Shown in pieces: positions 1-8,028 of a stretch of 34,533 nucleotides of DNA. A program made the position numbers and the translations under genes. Below the pieces are notes generated by a model. That model worked only from the letters and a program-made list of their open reading frames with translations. It did no database searches and was not told the origin of the DNA. The DNA is from JBALVT01 sp047612385 (GTDB lineage: Bacteria; Pseudomonadota; Gammaproteobacteria; Pseudomonadales; Halieaceae), in assembly GCA_047612385.1 (NCBI GenBank), contig JBLGAR010000040.1, positions 1 to 34,533 of the forward strand, in the 5' to 3' direction. How positions within the stretch are numbered: the first letter of the stretch is position 1; each line of letters opens with the position of its first letter.

Positions 1-2
1 TT

Positions 3-18
3 TGCAAAAACTTTTGCA
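3..18. repeat. Short palindrome, possible terminator remnant
   Basis: Arms TGCAAAA and TTTTGCA are separated by two bases. It lies about 180 bp beyond the stop of the minus-strand DUF4426 gene, on the far side of the REP-like hairpin. It is AT-rich with short stems, so a role as a transcription end is possible but weak. The window starts here, so the left context cannot be seen. Confidence 0.3.
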
Positions 19-44
19 TCTTAGTTCTTAAGTGAGTCTGTAGC

Positions 45-140
45 GCCGATTGCTACCATGTCCTGTCTAGGCACGCCGTAAACCCATCCATGGGGGCTTG
101 ACGGTAGCATCCATATCGACAGGACATGGCAGTAATCGGC
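45..140. repeat. REP-like long hairpin with conserved-looking loop
   Basis: Positions 45-67 pair with 118-140 over 23 positions, with one G-U wobble and one A-C mismatch. The 50-base loop (68-117) contains further self-complementary pieces: CCGT 76-79 with ACGG 101-104, and CCCA 83-86 with TGGG 91-94. It also has repeated CATCCAT motifs. From memory, loops of the type ACGCCGTAAACCCATCCATG followed by GACGGTAGCATCCAT recur in many marine gammaproteobacterial genomes as dispersed intergenic repeats. It lies 58 bp beyond the stop of the DUF4426 gene and could also act as a terminator or mRNA-stabilising hairpin for the minus-strand operon. Confidence 0.75.
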
Positions 141-197
141 TCTCACCGTAAACTGGTCAATTTTGTAGCTTCCGGCAGCCGTCGTTCTGTGTGTGCA

Positions 198-650
198 CTA
201 GTTGATGTACAACTGATGCCTAAATTTAAAGGTATAGCTTTCTGTCGCTCCCTCTGGACGAAAGTCGAATTCAAAGAAACGCCACTCCTCATTGATGAAC
301 TTGAAATCCGCAATGTAATAAATCGCTTTTCCCTCGCGCACTTCCCTAAATTCCAGAAACTGATTTTGTATTAAGTCCCAGGTGCGACCTTTTAAAAGCA
401 TGGAAACCGGCACGTTTTTCTCGGTCTCTGTGTCGAGAACGGCTAGATTGATAATTCCGCGTTTCTCGCCTCGCACAATGCCATAGTTGGCCGCGACTTC
501 AGGTTCGATAAAAGTCGTGTTTACGACACTGTAATGTAGCTCGTAATTGTCAAACATTTTCGATTGTTCTGCCTGTGCGCCACCTGCAATGAAAAGCAGT
601 GTGATGGCAAGCGTAAGGGTAGTGCTGAGCAAGTTGTGTATCGTGTTCAT
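198..650 (-). CDS. DUF4426 family secreted/periplasmic protein
   Basis: This 150-residue protein has a clear signal peptide: a hydrophobic stretch at about residues 8-25 ending in GGAQA before EQSKMFDNYELHYSVVN. The mature part fits the DUF4426 family, small periplasmic proteins of unknown function, with the typical early motif YELHYSVVNTTFI and a beta-rich C-terminus. It starts 1 bp after the stop of metW on the minus strand and is the last gene of the metX-metW run. The same order, metX-metW followed by a DUF4426 gene nearby, is known in pseudomonads. Nothing in the sequence reveals a biochemical role. The family call is confident and the function is unknown. Confidence 0.85.
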   Translation of the reverse strand: MNTIHNLLSTTLTLAITLLFIAGGAQAEQSKMFDNYELHYSVVNTTFIEPEVAANYGIVRGEKRGIINLAVLDTETEKNVPVSMLLKGRTWDLIQNQFLEFREVREGKAIYYIADFKFINEEWRFFEFDFRPEGATESYTFKFRHQLYIN

Positions 651-651
651 A

Positions 652-1242
652 CTATCGACTTATGTGGTAGATGGCTGTTGATGCGAACAGGTTTGGCCAG
701 GTTGATGCTAGCGGTGATCTGCGCTGCGTATTGCCGACCATTTCTCGCGCCAGTATTTGAATGCCCTTTGCTTCACACAGGGACTCAAAATCCTTAACCG
801 TGCAAAAATGAATATTGGGTGTATCGTACCAGCGATAGGGCATGAATTCCGATTGCGGCATCTTTCCCATGGTGCCCAGCTGCACTCGGCATAACCAATG
901 AGCGAAATTGGGGAATGTTACGATACACTCTCGACCGATTCGTAGCATTTCTTCCAGGACCCTGTCCGGGTGATGTAGGACTTGTAAAGCGTGGGCCATG
1001 ACCACGGTGTCAAAACTCTGATCGGGGAAGTTCGCCAGACTTTTATCCATATCCTGTTCGATGATATTGAGACCTCTTGCAATTGCTTCACTGATATTGT
1101 CAGGGTCTATTTCTAATCCCAAGCCATCAACTCGTCGTTCTTTTTGCAGTCGTTGCAGGAACTCTCCATCCCCACAACCTAAGTCCAATACCCGTGAGCC
1201 CGGAGCAATCCAGCGTTGTATGTGGGTGAGATCAAGGCGCAT
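652..1242 (-). CDS. metW: Methionine biosynthesis protein MetW
   Basis: This 196-residue class I SAM-methyltransferase-like protein has motif I at residues 19-25 (LDLGCGDG region), followed by the LGLEIDPDNI acidic strand end and the segment FDTVVMAHALQVLHHPDRVLEEMLRIG. The PNFAHW and PYRWYDTPNIHFCT blocks are characteristic of MetW. It is encoded directly after metX; the metX stop and metW start share one base (TAATG), implying translational coupling. MetW is known to be needed with MetX for homoserine acylation in several proteobacteria, and a methyltransferase substrate is not established. Length and motifs are complete. Confidence 0.95.
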   Translation of the reverse strand: MRLDLTHIQRWIAPGSRVLDLGCGDGEFLQRLQKERRVDGLGLEIDPDNISEAIARGLNIIEQDMDKSLANFPDQSFDTVVMAHALQVLHHPDRVLEEMLRIGRECIVTFPNFAHWLCRVQLGTMGKMPQSEFMPYRWYDTPNIHFCTVKDFESLCEAKGIQILAREMVGNTQRRSPLASTWPNLFASTAIYHISR

Positions 1243-2387
1243 TATAGATCCTCTCCCACGCGTTTCATGTAGGCGCTAAAGACTTCCAAATACCGAGGTA
1301 TCGGCATTAAAAATGCGTCGTGTCCTTCATTGGCTTCGATTTGCGCATAACTCACAGGCTGATTCGCCGCGATCAGGGCGGCCACTATTTCGCGAGAGCG
1401 CTCGGGTGAGAATCTCCAGTCCGTAGAAAACGAAACAACTAAAAAGCTGCACTCGGCATTTGAAAATGCCTGTATCGGGTCGTCGCCGTACTCTCTGGCA
1501 AGGTCGAAGTAATCCAGCGCCCTGGTCATCAAAATGTAGGTGTTGGCGTCAAAGTGTTCCGAAAATTGGCTCCCTTGGTGACGTAAATAACTTTCTACCT
1601 GGAATACGGCATCGTCGTCTGTTCCTATCTCGAAGGAACCGGTGCGAAGCTCGCGCCCAAACTTGGCCGCCATGGCATGATCAGAAAGATAAGTGACATG
1701 CCCAACCATGCGCGCCAATCCCAGGCCTTTGGCTGGAACAGTCTCATTGTCTAGGTAATGGCCATCACCAAAATTTGGGTCCGACACGATGGCCTGTCTC
1801 GCGATTTCGTTAAAGGCAATATTCTGGGCGCTGAGTTTCATCGCAGACGCAATGACCACGCAGTGTTTTATGCGATCTGGATACATGAGGGCCCAACGCA
1901 TGGCCTGCATGCCGCCGAGGCTGCCACCTATGACTGCGGCCCAACAGTCAATCTCGAGCAAATCGGCCAATCTGGCCTGGCTGTTTACCCAATCCCTGGC
2001 GCGCAGTGAGGGAAAGTCCGGGCCCCAAGCTTTACCGGTATCGGGGTCGATGGAAGTTGGCCCCGTGGAGCCGTGACAGCCGCCCAAATTATTGAGACTG
2101 ACCACGAAGAATCGATTGGTATCGATGGGTTTCCCGGGGCCTATGCACTCATCCCACCATCCCGGTTTTTTATCGTCTTCGGCGTGATAGCCTGCGGCAT
2201 GGTGGTGGCCGCTCAGCGCGTGACAAATTAAAACTGCGTTAGAACGGTTGTTGTTGAGCTGGCCGTAGGTTTCATAGACAAGATCATAGGCGGTAAGATC
2301 CCTGCCGCAGGCCAGTGCAAGCGGCTGATCAAAGTGCGCTATTTGTGGTATCACAACCCCCACTGAATTTTTGCTCACAAGACTCAT
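1242..2387 (-). CDS. metX: Homoserine O-acyltransferase MetX (probably succinyl-transferring)
   Basis: This 381-residue alpha/beta-hydrolase-fold enzyme acylates L-homoserine, the first committed step of methionine synthesis. Visible motifs are YDLVYETYGQLN (about 34-45), HALSGHHHAAG (56-66), NNLGGCHGSTGP (99-110) and the nucleophile elbow GGSLGGMQA with Ser156. The catalytic His is in NEGHDAFL near the C-terminus and an Asp is in the STDWRFSP segment. Proteobacterial MetX paired with MetW is often succinyl- rather than acetyl-CoA dependent; this is family knowledge and not decided by the motifs I can read. It sits 12 bp downstream of yggT in a run of minus-strand genes and is coupled to metW. 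Confidence 0.95.
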   Translation of the reverse strand: MSLVSKNSVGVVIPQIAHFDQPLALACGRDLTAYDLVYETYGQLNNNRSNAVLICHALSGHHHAAGYHAEDDKKPGWWDECIGPGKPIDTNRFFVVSLNNLGGCHGSTGPTSIDPDTGKAWGPDFPSLRARDWVNSQARLADLLEIDCWAAVIGGSLGGMQAMRWALMYPDRIKHCVVIASAMKLSAQNIAFNEIARQAIVSDPNFGDGHYLDNETVPAKGLGLARMVGHVTYLSDHAMAAKFGRELRTGSFEIGTDDDAVFQVESYLRHQGSQFSEHFDANTYILMTRALDYFDLAREYGDDPIQAFSNAECSFLVVSFSTDWRFSPERSREIVAALIAANQPVSYAQIEANEGHDAFLMPIPRYLEVFSAYMKRVGEDL

Positions 2388-2399
2388 AATAAATGCGGT

Positions 2400-2987
2400 T
2401 CAGAGGCCTATCACTAGCGCAGAATGTAAATTGACGCTTGCGGCCATGTGGCTCAGCACAATTTTAATGACGTTTATCAAAACAAAAACGAGTATCACTG
2501 AGAAATCGAATCCGCCCATGGGTGGCAGCAGTTTCCGAAATGGCTTGAGTACAGGCTCGGTAATTTGATGTAACAAGCCGATAGCGGGATTGCTGTTGCC
2601 CGACGCCAGCCAGCTCAGAACCACCATTGCTAGGATCGCAAAAAAGTAGATATTCACCAATAGTCCCAACAAACCCAGCGTTGCCCAGACAACTAAAAGT
2701 AGCGGGTTGGGAAGTCCATAACCGTTTAAGAGCAGCACCAACACAATGGCCGCAATCTGCAGTAGAAGCGTTAGGAGCAGGGTAGCCAGGTCGAAACCAC
2801 CGAAACCGGGAACGACTCGCCTAAGAGGAATAACCAACGGATTGGTGACTTTTACCAGAAACTGGCTGATGGGGTTGTAGAAATCCGCTTTGGCCCATTG
2901 CATCAGAAAGCGCAGCAGCATCGCCACCATATACAGGCTCAACAGAGTCTGGCTCAAATAAATCCCAATGTCACTAAGAGCACCCAT
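2400..2987 (-). CDS. yggT: YggT family integral membrane protein
   Basis: I chose the ATG at 2987, which gives MGALSDIGIYLSQTLLSLY and sits 4 bp after the proC stop. A longer frame to 3032 would overlap proC and adds an uncharacteristic charged N-terminus. The 195-residue protein is hydrophobic and built of two YggT (YGGT) repeats. Each repeat has a transmembrane pair and a P-L-R-R/K-x-x-P motif: NPLVIPLRRVVPGFGGFD in the first half and EPVLKPFRKLLPPMGGFD in the second. The role is not well defined; YggT proteins have been linked to osmotic tolerance and are commonly found next to proC and yggS, as here. Confidence 0.93.
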   Translation of the reverse strand: MGALSDIGIYLSQTLLSLYMVAMLLRFLMQWAKADFYNPISQFLVKVTNPLVIPLRRVVPGFGGFDLATLLLTLLLQIAAIVLVLLLNGYGLPNPLLLVVWATLGLLGLLVNIYFFAILAMVVLSWLASGNSNPAIGLLHQITEPVLKPFRKLLPPMGGFDFSVILVFVLINVIKIVLSHMAASVNLHSALVIGL

Positions 2988-2991
2988 ATTG

Positions 2992-3822
2992 CTATCCCAT
3001 CTCTCGTGATATTTCTTTGGCTCTGTCGGCACAGGCCAGCATCGCTTCTCTTACGACTGCTTCCAGTCCATTTTGCTCAAAACTCGCTACCGCTCTCTCA
3101 GTAGTGCCGCCGGGGCTGGTCACTCGACGTCTGAGTTCTCCAAGATCAATATCATTTTCTATAGCCATGCGAGATGCCCCCAGCGCTGTTTGTTTTGCCA
3201 TCGCACTGGCCGTCTCTTTATCCAGCCCTAGTTCGATACCCACTTTAATCATCGATTCTATAAATATAAAGAAGTAGGCCGGGCCGCTGCCTGATAAGGC
3301 GGTAATGGCATCCAGCTCGGCTTCAGTTTCCACCCAAGAGCTAATGCCTACTGCTCTTAGAATTGATTCTGCATAGGCTTTTTGTCTGGGGCTGACTTGC
3401 TCGCTGGCAAATAAGCCGCTGGCGCCGCAACCCAACAATGCCGGCGTATTTGGCATGGCGCGAATAACGGGTGTGCTAGAACCTAGGCGGCGTTGTAAGC
3501 TTTCTAGTGTGATGCCGGCAGCGATGGAAATTGCGACTGCACCGGAAGCCTGAATGGATTCAGCGATACTTTCGCAGGCCTGAGCCATCACCTGAGGTTT
3601 CACAGCGAGAATGATCACGTCGGCGCCTTTTACAGCCTCGGCATTGCTATCTGAAACCGCTATCGGAGCGATAGCTTGCAATTTTTCTAGGCTGGGAGGA
3701 TATGGATCCGACGCGCTAATCCTAGAGGCGCGATGGCCGCTCTTAACTAGTCCGCCGATAATGCTGCTGGCCATATTGCCAGCACCGATGAATGCTACGT
3801 GTGGTGTATCCAAGAGTTCCAA
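2992..3822 (-). CDS. proC: Pyrroline-5-carboxylate reductase
   Basis: ProC reduces 1-pyrroline-5-carboxylate to L-proline with NAD(P)H in the cytoplasm. The 276-residue protein has the Rossmann motif FIGAGNMASSIIGGL at residues 10-24. It also has the VKPQVM segment and the C-terminal dimerisation domain with ALSGSGPAYFF and the signature VTSPGGTTERAV. The start taken here is a TTG (MELLDTPHVAFIG); no ATG lies closer to the Rossmann fold. Length is normal for the family. It lies between yggS and yggT, a widely conserved bacterial arrangement. Confidence 0.95.
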   Translation of the reverse strand: MELLDTPHVAFIGAGNMASSIIGGLVKSGHRASRISASDPYPPSLEKLQAIAPIAVSDSNAEAVKGADVIILAVKPQVMAQACESIAESIQASGAVAISIAAGITLESLQRRLGSSTPVIRAMPNTPALLGCGASGLFASEQVSPRQKAYAESILRAVGISSWVETEAELDAITALSGSGPAYFFIFIESMIKVGIELGLDKETASAMAKQTALGASRMAIENDIDLGELRRRVTSPGGTTERAVASFEQNGLEAVVREAMLACADRAKEISREMG

Positions 3823-3894
3823 AAGTTAGTATTCCGTGCAGTGAGGCGAGCCAAGAGAGTGGTCTAGCAGTATACACGCCGCTGAGTGCCAAAA

Positions 3895-4587
3895 TCACTT
3901 ATTCCGTGGGCCAAAAATGTCGGTACCAATTCTGACGACGGTGGAGCCCTCAGCAATCGCGGCTTCCATATCCTGAGACATGCCCATCGAAAGTGTATCC
4001 ATCTCCGGCACGATGTCTTTCAGGTTCTCCATGGCGGTTCTGAGTCTCGCGAACTCGCCGCATTGGTATTCGAAATCGTCGGCGGGGGCAGGTATTGCCA
4101 TGAGCCCCCGCACTGTAATTCCAGGTAGCCTGTGCAATTCCTTTGCAAGAAAGGGCAGCTCTTCGAGGCTGACGCCAGATTTGCTGTACTCTCTAGATAT
4201 GTTTACCTGAATACAGATTTGCAAGGGTGGCATGTGAGTGGGTCGTTGTTCGCTGAGGATTCTTGCAGTTTTAGCTCGGTCGACACTGTGAACCCAGTCA
4301 AAGTTTTCAGCGATCAATTTGCATTTATTGGATTGAATCGGGCCGATAAAATGCCAAGTGAGTTCTAAATCGGACAATTCCTCGATTTTCTCAAGGGCCT
4401 CTTGCAGGTAATTTTCCCCAAATTCGGATAATCCGCATTCATGGGCCGTTCGAATGGCCTCGCAAGGCCTAGTTTTACTAACTGCAAGTACTTTAACAGT
4501 GGCTTTGTCGCGCTGGCTTTTTTGTGCTGCGAGTCGTACTCTTTCCAAAAGCTTTGCTATATTGTCGCTAATAGTTGGTTCAGTCAT
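3895..4587 (-). CDS. yggS: PLP homeostasis protein YggS (PipY/PROSC family)
   Basis: This 230-residue single-domain TIM-barrel protein binds pyridoxal 5'-phosphate without known catalysis and maintains PLP and amino-acid homeostasis. The PLP lysine is in VLAVSKTRP (about residue 38). Other family motifs are GLSEFGENYLQEALEK, LTWHFIGPIQSNKCK and the C-terminal phosphate-binding stretch SMGMSQDMEAAIAEGSTVVRIGTDIFG. It is the first gene of the minus-strand run and is divergent from pilT across a 156-bp intergenic region. The same yggS/pilT divergence is known in pseudomonads. Confidence 0.95.
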   Translation of the reverse strand: MTEPTISDNIAKLLERVRLAAQKSQRDKATVKVLAVSKTRPCEAIRTAHECGLSEFGENYLQEALEKIEELSDLELTWHFIGPIQSNKCKLIAENFDWVHSVDRAKTARILSEQRPTHMPPLQICIQVNISREYSKSGVSLEELPFLAKELHRLPGITVRGLMAIPAPADDFEYQCGEFARLRTAMENLKDIVPEMDTLSMGMSQDMEAAIAEGSTVVRIGTDIFGPRNK

Positions 4588-4743
4588 TAGGGGATTCTAG
4601 CCGATTCACCGCGATACGTGCTAATTGTTATCGATGTGAAAAATAAATAGTGGCACGGTGCGGCGCACGGGTTGAGGAACTCAACGGTACGCGCAAAAGC
4701 CATCGAAAGCTGCAGGTATGGACGTTTAGTTAAGGGAACATAA
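4588..4743. promoter_or_regulatory. Divergent promoter region yggS / pilT
   Basis: This 156-bp region separates the starts of yggS (minus) and pilT (plus). It contains a short perfect inverted repeat GTTGAG-GAA-CTCAAC at 4671-4685, about 60 bp upstream of the pilT ATG. An AAGGGAACATAA ribosome-binding stretch precedes that ATG. I cannot place -35/-10 boxes with confidence. Confidence 0.4.
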
Positions 4744-5778
4744 ATGGATATTACAGAACTTCTGGCGTTTAGCGCAAAGCAGGGAGCGTCCGACTTACAC
4801 CTGTCAGCGGGCCTTCCACCTATGATCAGGGTCGACGGCGATGTTCGTCGCATCAACTTGCCGCCGATGGAGCATAAGCAAGTTCACGAGCTGATCTACG
4901 ACATCATGAATGATCGCCAGCGCAAAGATTATGAGGAGTTCATGGAAACGGATTTCTCGTTTGAGGTTCCAGGTGTCGCTCGATTCCGTGTGAATGCTTT
5001 CAACCACAACCGTGGCGCCGGCGGAGTGTTTCGAACGATTCCTTCAAAAGTACTGACCATGGAAGACTTAGGCATGGGACAGGTGTTTCGGGATATCTCA
5101 ATGCTGCCCCGGGGCCTCGTGCTGGTGACTGGACCGACAGGTTCGGGCAAGTCGACTACGTTGGCGGCGATGGTCGACTTTATTAATGACAATAAATACG
5201 AGCATATTCTGACGGTCGAAGACCCCATCGAATTCGTGCATGAAAGTAAAAAATGTCTGGTGAACCAGCGTGAGGTTCACCGAGATACCCTAGGCTTTGC
5301 CGAAGCACTGCGCTCGGCTCTTCGGGAAGATCCCGACATTATACTAGTCGGAGAAATGCGAGATCTTGAGACGATTCGCCTAGCGCTCACAGCAGCCGAG
5401 ACGGGTCACCTGGTGTTTGGAACTTTGCACACCACTTCCGCAGCGAAAACTATCGACAGGATTGTCGATGTATTTCCGGGAGAGGAAAAATCTATGGTGC
5501 GTTCCATGCTTTCCGAATCACTTCAGGCGGTTATCTCTCAAACCCTACTCAAGCGCGCGACCGGTGGTCGTGTGGCAGCACACGAAATTATGCGCGGCAC
5601 TTCGGCGATTCGAAACTTGATCCGCGAAGACAAGGTGGCGCAAATGTACTCGGCCATTCAGACAGGCCACGCTCTGGGTATGCAGACTATGGATCAGTGT
5701 CTGGCGGGCATGTTGGACAAGCGCATAATTACCAAAGAGGCTGCCAGAGAAAAAGCCAGAATGCCAGAAAATTTCTAG
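4744..5778 (+). CDS. pilT: Type IV pilus retraction ATPase PilT
   Basis: PilT is the hexameric cytoplasmic ATPase that powers pilus retraction and twitching motility. The 344-residue protein starts MDITELLAFSAKQGASDLHLS, typical of PilT. Walker A is GPTGSGKST at 130-138. The Walker B region is DPDIILVGEMRD (197-207) with the catalytic Glu204. The His box is TGHLVFGTLHT (221-230), and the Asp box lies around HILTVEDPIEF (154-164). The C-terminal RNLIREDKVAQMYSAIQTG segment includes the AIRNLIRE retraction motif. It is followed after 39 bp by pilU in the same direction. Confidence 0.97.
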   Translation: MDITELLAFSAKQGASDLHLSAGLPPMIRVDGDVRRINLPPMEHKQVHELIYDIMNDRQRKDYEEFMETDFSFEVPGVARFRVNAFNHNRGAGGVFRTIPSKVLTMEDLGMGQVFRDISMLPRGLVLVTGPTGSGKSTTLAAMVDFINDNKYEHILTVEDPIEFVHESKKCLVNQREVHRDTLGFAEALRSALREDPDIILVGEMRDLETIRLALTAAETGHLVFGTLHTTSAAKTIDRIVDVFPGEEKSMVRSMLSESLQAVISQTLLKRATGGRVAAHEIMRGTSAIRNLIREDKVAQMYSAIQTGHALGMQTMDQCLAGMLDKRIITKEAAREKARMPENF

Positions 5779-5817
5779 GCAAATTGAACGGTCATCAAAG
5801 CGAAAGAGAACAGCATA

Positions 5818-6960
5818 ATGAATATTGATGATTTACTCGAACGTGTCGTTAAAGACAAAGCCTCCGATGGGTTTATTTCCGCGGGCGCCGCGCCCAGTAT
5901 TAAGGTAGACGGCCAGCTGCACCGCATCAATGACGACATCTTGTCTCCTGAAGAGGCTAAAGAGATTGTCTTGTCGGTGATGCGAGAAGACCAACAGCAG
6001 GAGTTTCTCGAACATCGCGAGTGTAATTTTGCGATTACTCGGGGCGAGCTGGGGCGCTTCCGTGTCAGCGCCTTCGTGCAGCGTGAACACTGCGGAATGG
6101 TTTTGCGCCGTATTGAATCCCACATCCCAACCATCGAATCACTGGATTTGCCGCCTATAATTCGCGACTTGGCGATGACGAAGCGCGGATTGGTTATCTT
6201 CGTTGGCGCCACCGGAACCGGTAAGTCGACGTCCTTGGCGGCGATGCTCGGATACCGAAATGAAAACAGCAAGGGTCATATTATTACGGTGGAAGACCCG
6301 ATTGAATTTATCCATCAGCATGCCGGTTGCCTGGTGACCCAGCGTGAAGTGGGTCTGGATACCGAATCATTTGATGTCGCGCTGAAAAATACACTGCGTC
6401 AAGCGCCCGACGTGATTATGATTGGCGAGGTGCGATCGTCCGAAACAATGGCTCAAGCACTGACCTTCGCCGAAACGGGCCATTTGTGTTTGTGTACTTT
6501 GCACGCCAACAACGCCAACCAGGCGCTCGATAGAATTCAGAGCTTTTTCCCACCCAATCAACACTCGCAAATCTGGATGGACTTGTCTCTCAATCTCAAG
6601 GCTATGGTGGCTCAGCAATTGCTGCCTAGAAAGTCGGGGAAGGGACGCATTCCGGTGATTGAGGTTATGCTCAATACCCCTTTGATTTCAGAATATATTC
6701 GCAAAGGCGAAGTACACTTGATCAAAGAGGTTATTGCCAAGTCTACCGAACAAGGCATGCAAACTCTGGATCAATCTCTCGTGCAGAACTACAAGATAGG
6801 CAATATTACTCTTGAAGACGCTATACGTCATGCAGACTCATCCAATGACGTGCGCTTGATGATAAAGATGTATGAGAAGAGCAAATCAAGCGGTAAAGAA
6901 GTCGATTCAGGTTTGACCTACGATGAACCCGATAGCGGGCGTCATCTCAGAAGGCGTTAG
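5818..6960 (+). CDS. pilU: Type IV pilus retraction ATPase paralogue PilU
   Basis: PilU is a PilT-like ATPase that assists PilT-dependent retraction. The 380-residue protein has Walker A GATGTGKST at 130-138 and the Walker B/Glu segment APDVIMIGEVRSSET. The His box is ETGHLCLCTLHANNANQALDRI. The longer C-terminus, ending RLMIKMYEKSKSSG and then a polar tail, distinguishes it from PilT. It is probably in one operon with pilT. Its last 4 bases overlap the convergent ruvX gene, so no terminator fits between them. Confidence 0.96.
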   Translation: MNIDDLLERVVKDKASDGFISAGAAPSIKVDGQLHRINDDILSPEEAKEIVLSVMREDQQQEFLEHRECNFAITRGELGRFRVSAFVQREHCGMVLRRIESHIPTIESLDLPPIIRDLAMTKRGLVIFVGATGTGKSTSLAAMLGYRNENSKGHIITVEDPIEFIHQHAGCLVTQREVGLDTESFDVALKNTLRQAPDVIMIGEVRSSETMAQALTFAETGHLCLCTLHANNANQALDRIQSFFPPNQHSQIWMDLSLNLKAMVAQQLLPRKSGKGRIPVIEVMLNTPLISEYIRKGEVHLIKEVIAKSTEQGMQTLDQSLVQNYKIGNITLEDAIRHADSSNDVRLMIKMYEKSKSSGKEVDSGLTYDEPDSGRHLRRR

Positions 6961-7388
6961 AGGTGACCGTTTTCCCGCATCCAAGTCTGCAGGATTAGCT
7001 CTGCAGCGTAACTGTCAATCGGGCTATCCTTATACTGGCCCTTGTGGCCCTGCTCACGCTGATCCTGTTTGGCTTCAAAGCTACTCAGCCGCTCGTCAGT
7101 CATTTCAACCGTCAATCCAAGCCTGCCGTGTAGCCTGCGTGCAAATTTTCGCGCGCGCTCGCCCAAAATTCCGTCGGATCCATCCATGTTCAGAGGATCG
7201 CCCACCACAAGCAAGTTGGGCTGCCACTCGCGCACAATTTTTTCCAGTTCCGGCCACTGTGGTATTCCGTCTTTCGCGCGAATGATCGCCAATGGCTGGG
7301 TGGTAGACGTCAGGCAGTTTCCAACGGCGATGCCAATTTGGCGAAGGCCGTAATCGAACGCGACGATTGTTTTGATGGGTTGAATCAC
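6957..7388 (-). CDS. ruvX: RuvX/YqgF Holliday junction resolvase family protein
   Basis: This 143-residue RNase H-fold protein of the YqgF family is implicated in pre-16S rRNA 5'-end processing and proposed as a Holliday-junction resolvase. The N-terminal VAFDYGLRQIGIAVGN motif carries the first catalytic Asp. The VGDPLNMDGSDG, MTDERLSSFEA and IDSYAAELILQTWM blocks match the family. The start is a GTG at 7388. It lies 13 bp downstream of yqgE on the minus strand, the usual yqgE-ruvX pair. Confidence 0.94.
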   Translation of the reverse strand: MIQPIKTIVAFDYGLRQIGIAVGNCLTSTTQPLAIIRAKDGIPQWPELEKIVREWQPNLLVVGDPLNMDGSDGILGERARKFARRLHGRLGLTVEMTDERLSSFEAKQDQREQGHKGQYKDSPIDSYAAELILQTWMRENGHL

Positions 7389-7401
7389 TGCGTGTGAAGC
7401 T

Positions 7402-7995
7402 TCAAGCGTGTCCTGCCTCTGCCGAAATCAGGTTCATATCAATTCCCAAAACGGCGGCTGCCGAACTCAGGCGCTGGTCGTAGGGGGTGGAGAATATGAT
7501 ATCTCCGTCAGCGGGCAAAGTCAGCCAGCTGTTATGGGCTAATTCAAACTCCAGTTGCCCCGCGGTCCAGCCCGCATAGCCCAGCGCTATAACGTATTCG
7601 CTGGGTCCTGTTCCATTGGCGATGCAGCGAAGAATATCGCGAGAAGTTGTCAGTGTAATTTCTGGTGTGATACGCAAGCTTGCTTCCCAGCGGCTCTCGC
7701 AGCGTCTGTGCAGAACAAAACCGTGATTGATGTGAACAGGACCTCCGGCCATAACCGGGGTTTCAGAAAAATCTTTCTTGGTGTTGATTTCCAAATGCTC
7801 AAAAACTTCTTCGACAGAAAGTTCCAAGGGCTGGTTGATCACAATCCCCATTGCACCGCTCTCTCCATGCTCGCAAATATAAGTGATGCTCTGCGAGAAA
7901 ATCCCATCGGTCAAACTCGGCATAGCCAGCAAGAAATGATTTTTGAGGCTTGCTGTGCTGCTTGAAATTATGGGGCGGCGGTGAGTTTTGGGCAT
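7402..7995 (-). CDS. yqgE: YqgE/AlgH family protein
   Basis: This 197-residue member of the UPF0301 (YqgE/AlgH) family has unknown biochemical role. The family signature is at the N-terminus: SLKNHFLLAMPSLTDGIFSQ, followed by SITYICEHGESGAMGIVINQPL. Later come VMAGGPVHINHGFVLH and ALGYAGWTAGQLEFELAHNSWL. AlgH was named for an effect on alginate synthesis in Pseudomonas, but a direct role is not established. It is encoded between tonB and ruvX on the minus strand, matching the pseudomonad order gshB-tonB-yqgE-yqgF. Confidence 0.94.
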   Translation of the reverse strand: MPKTHRRPIISSSTASLKNHFLLAMPSLTDGIFSQSITYICEHGESGAMGIVINQPLELSVEEVFEHLEINTKKDFSETPVMAGGPVHINHGFVLHRRCESRWEASLRITPEITLTTSRDILRCIANGTGPSEYVIALGYAGWTAGQLEFELAHNSWLTLPADGDIIFSTPYDQRLSSAAAVLGIDMNLISAEAGHA

Positions 7996-8028
7996 GGGGA
8001 GTTTAGAGCTTTGCTCGCTTGGCGACTG

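Noticed and set aside
4651..4668. Sigma-54 promoter for pilT
   Set aside because: TGGCACG is present, but the -12 element is not TTGC at the required spacing.
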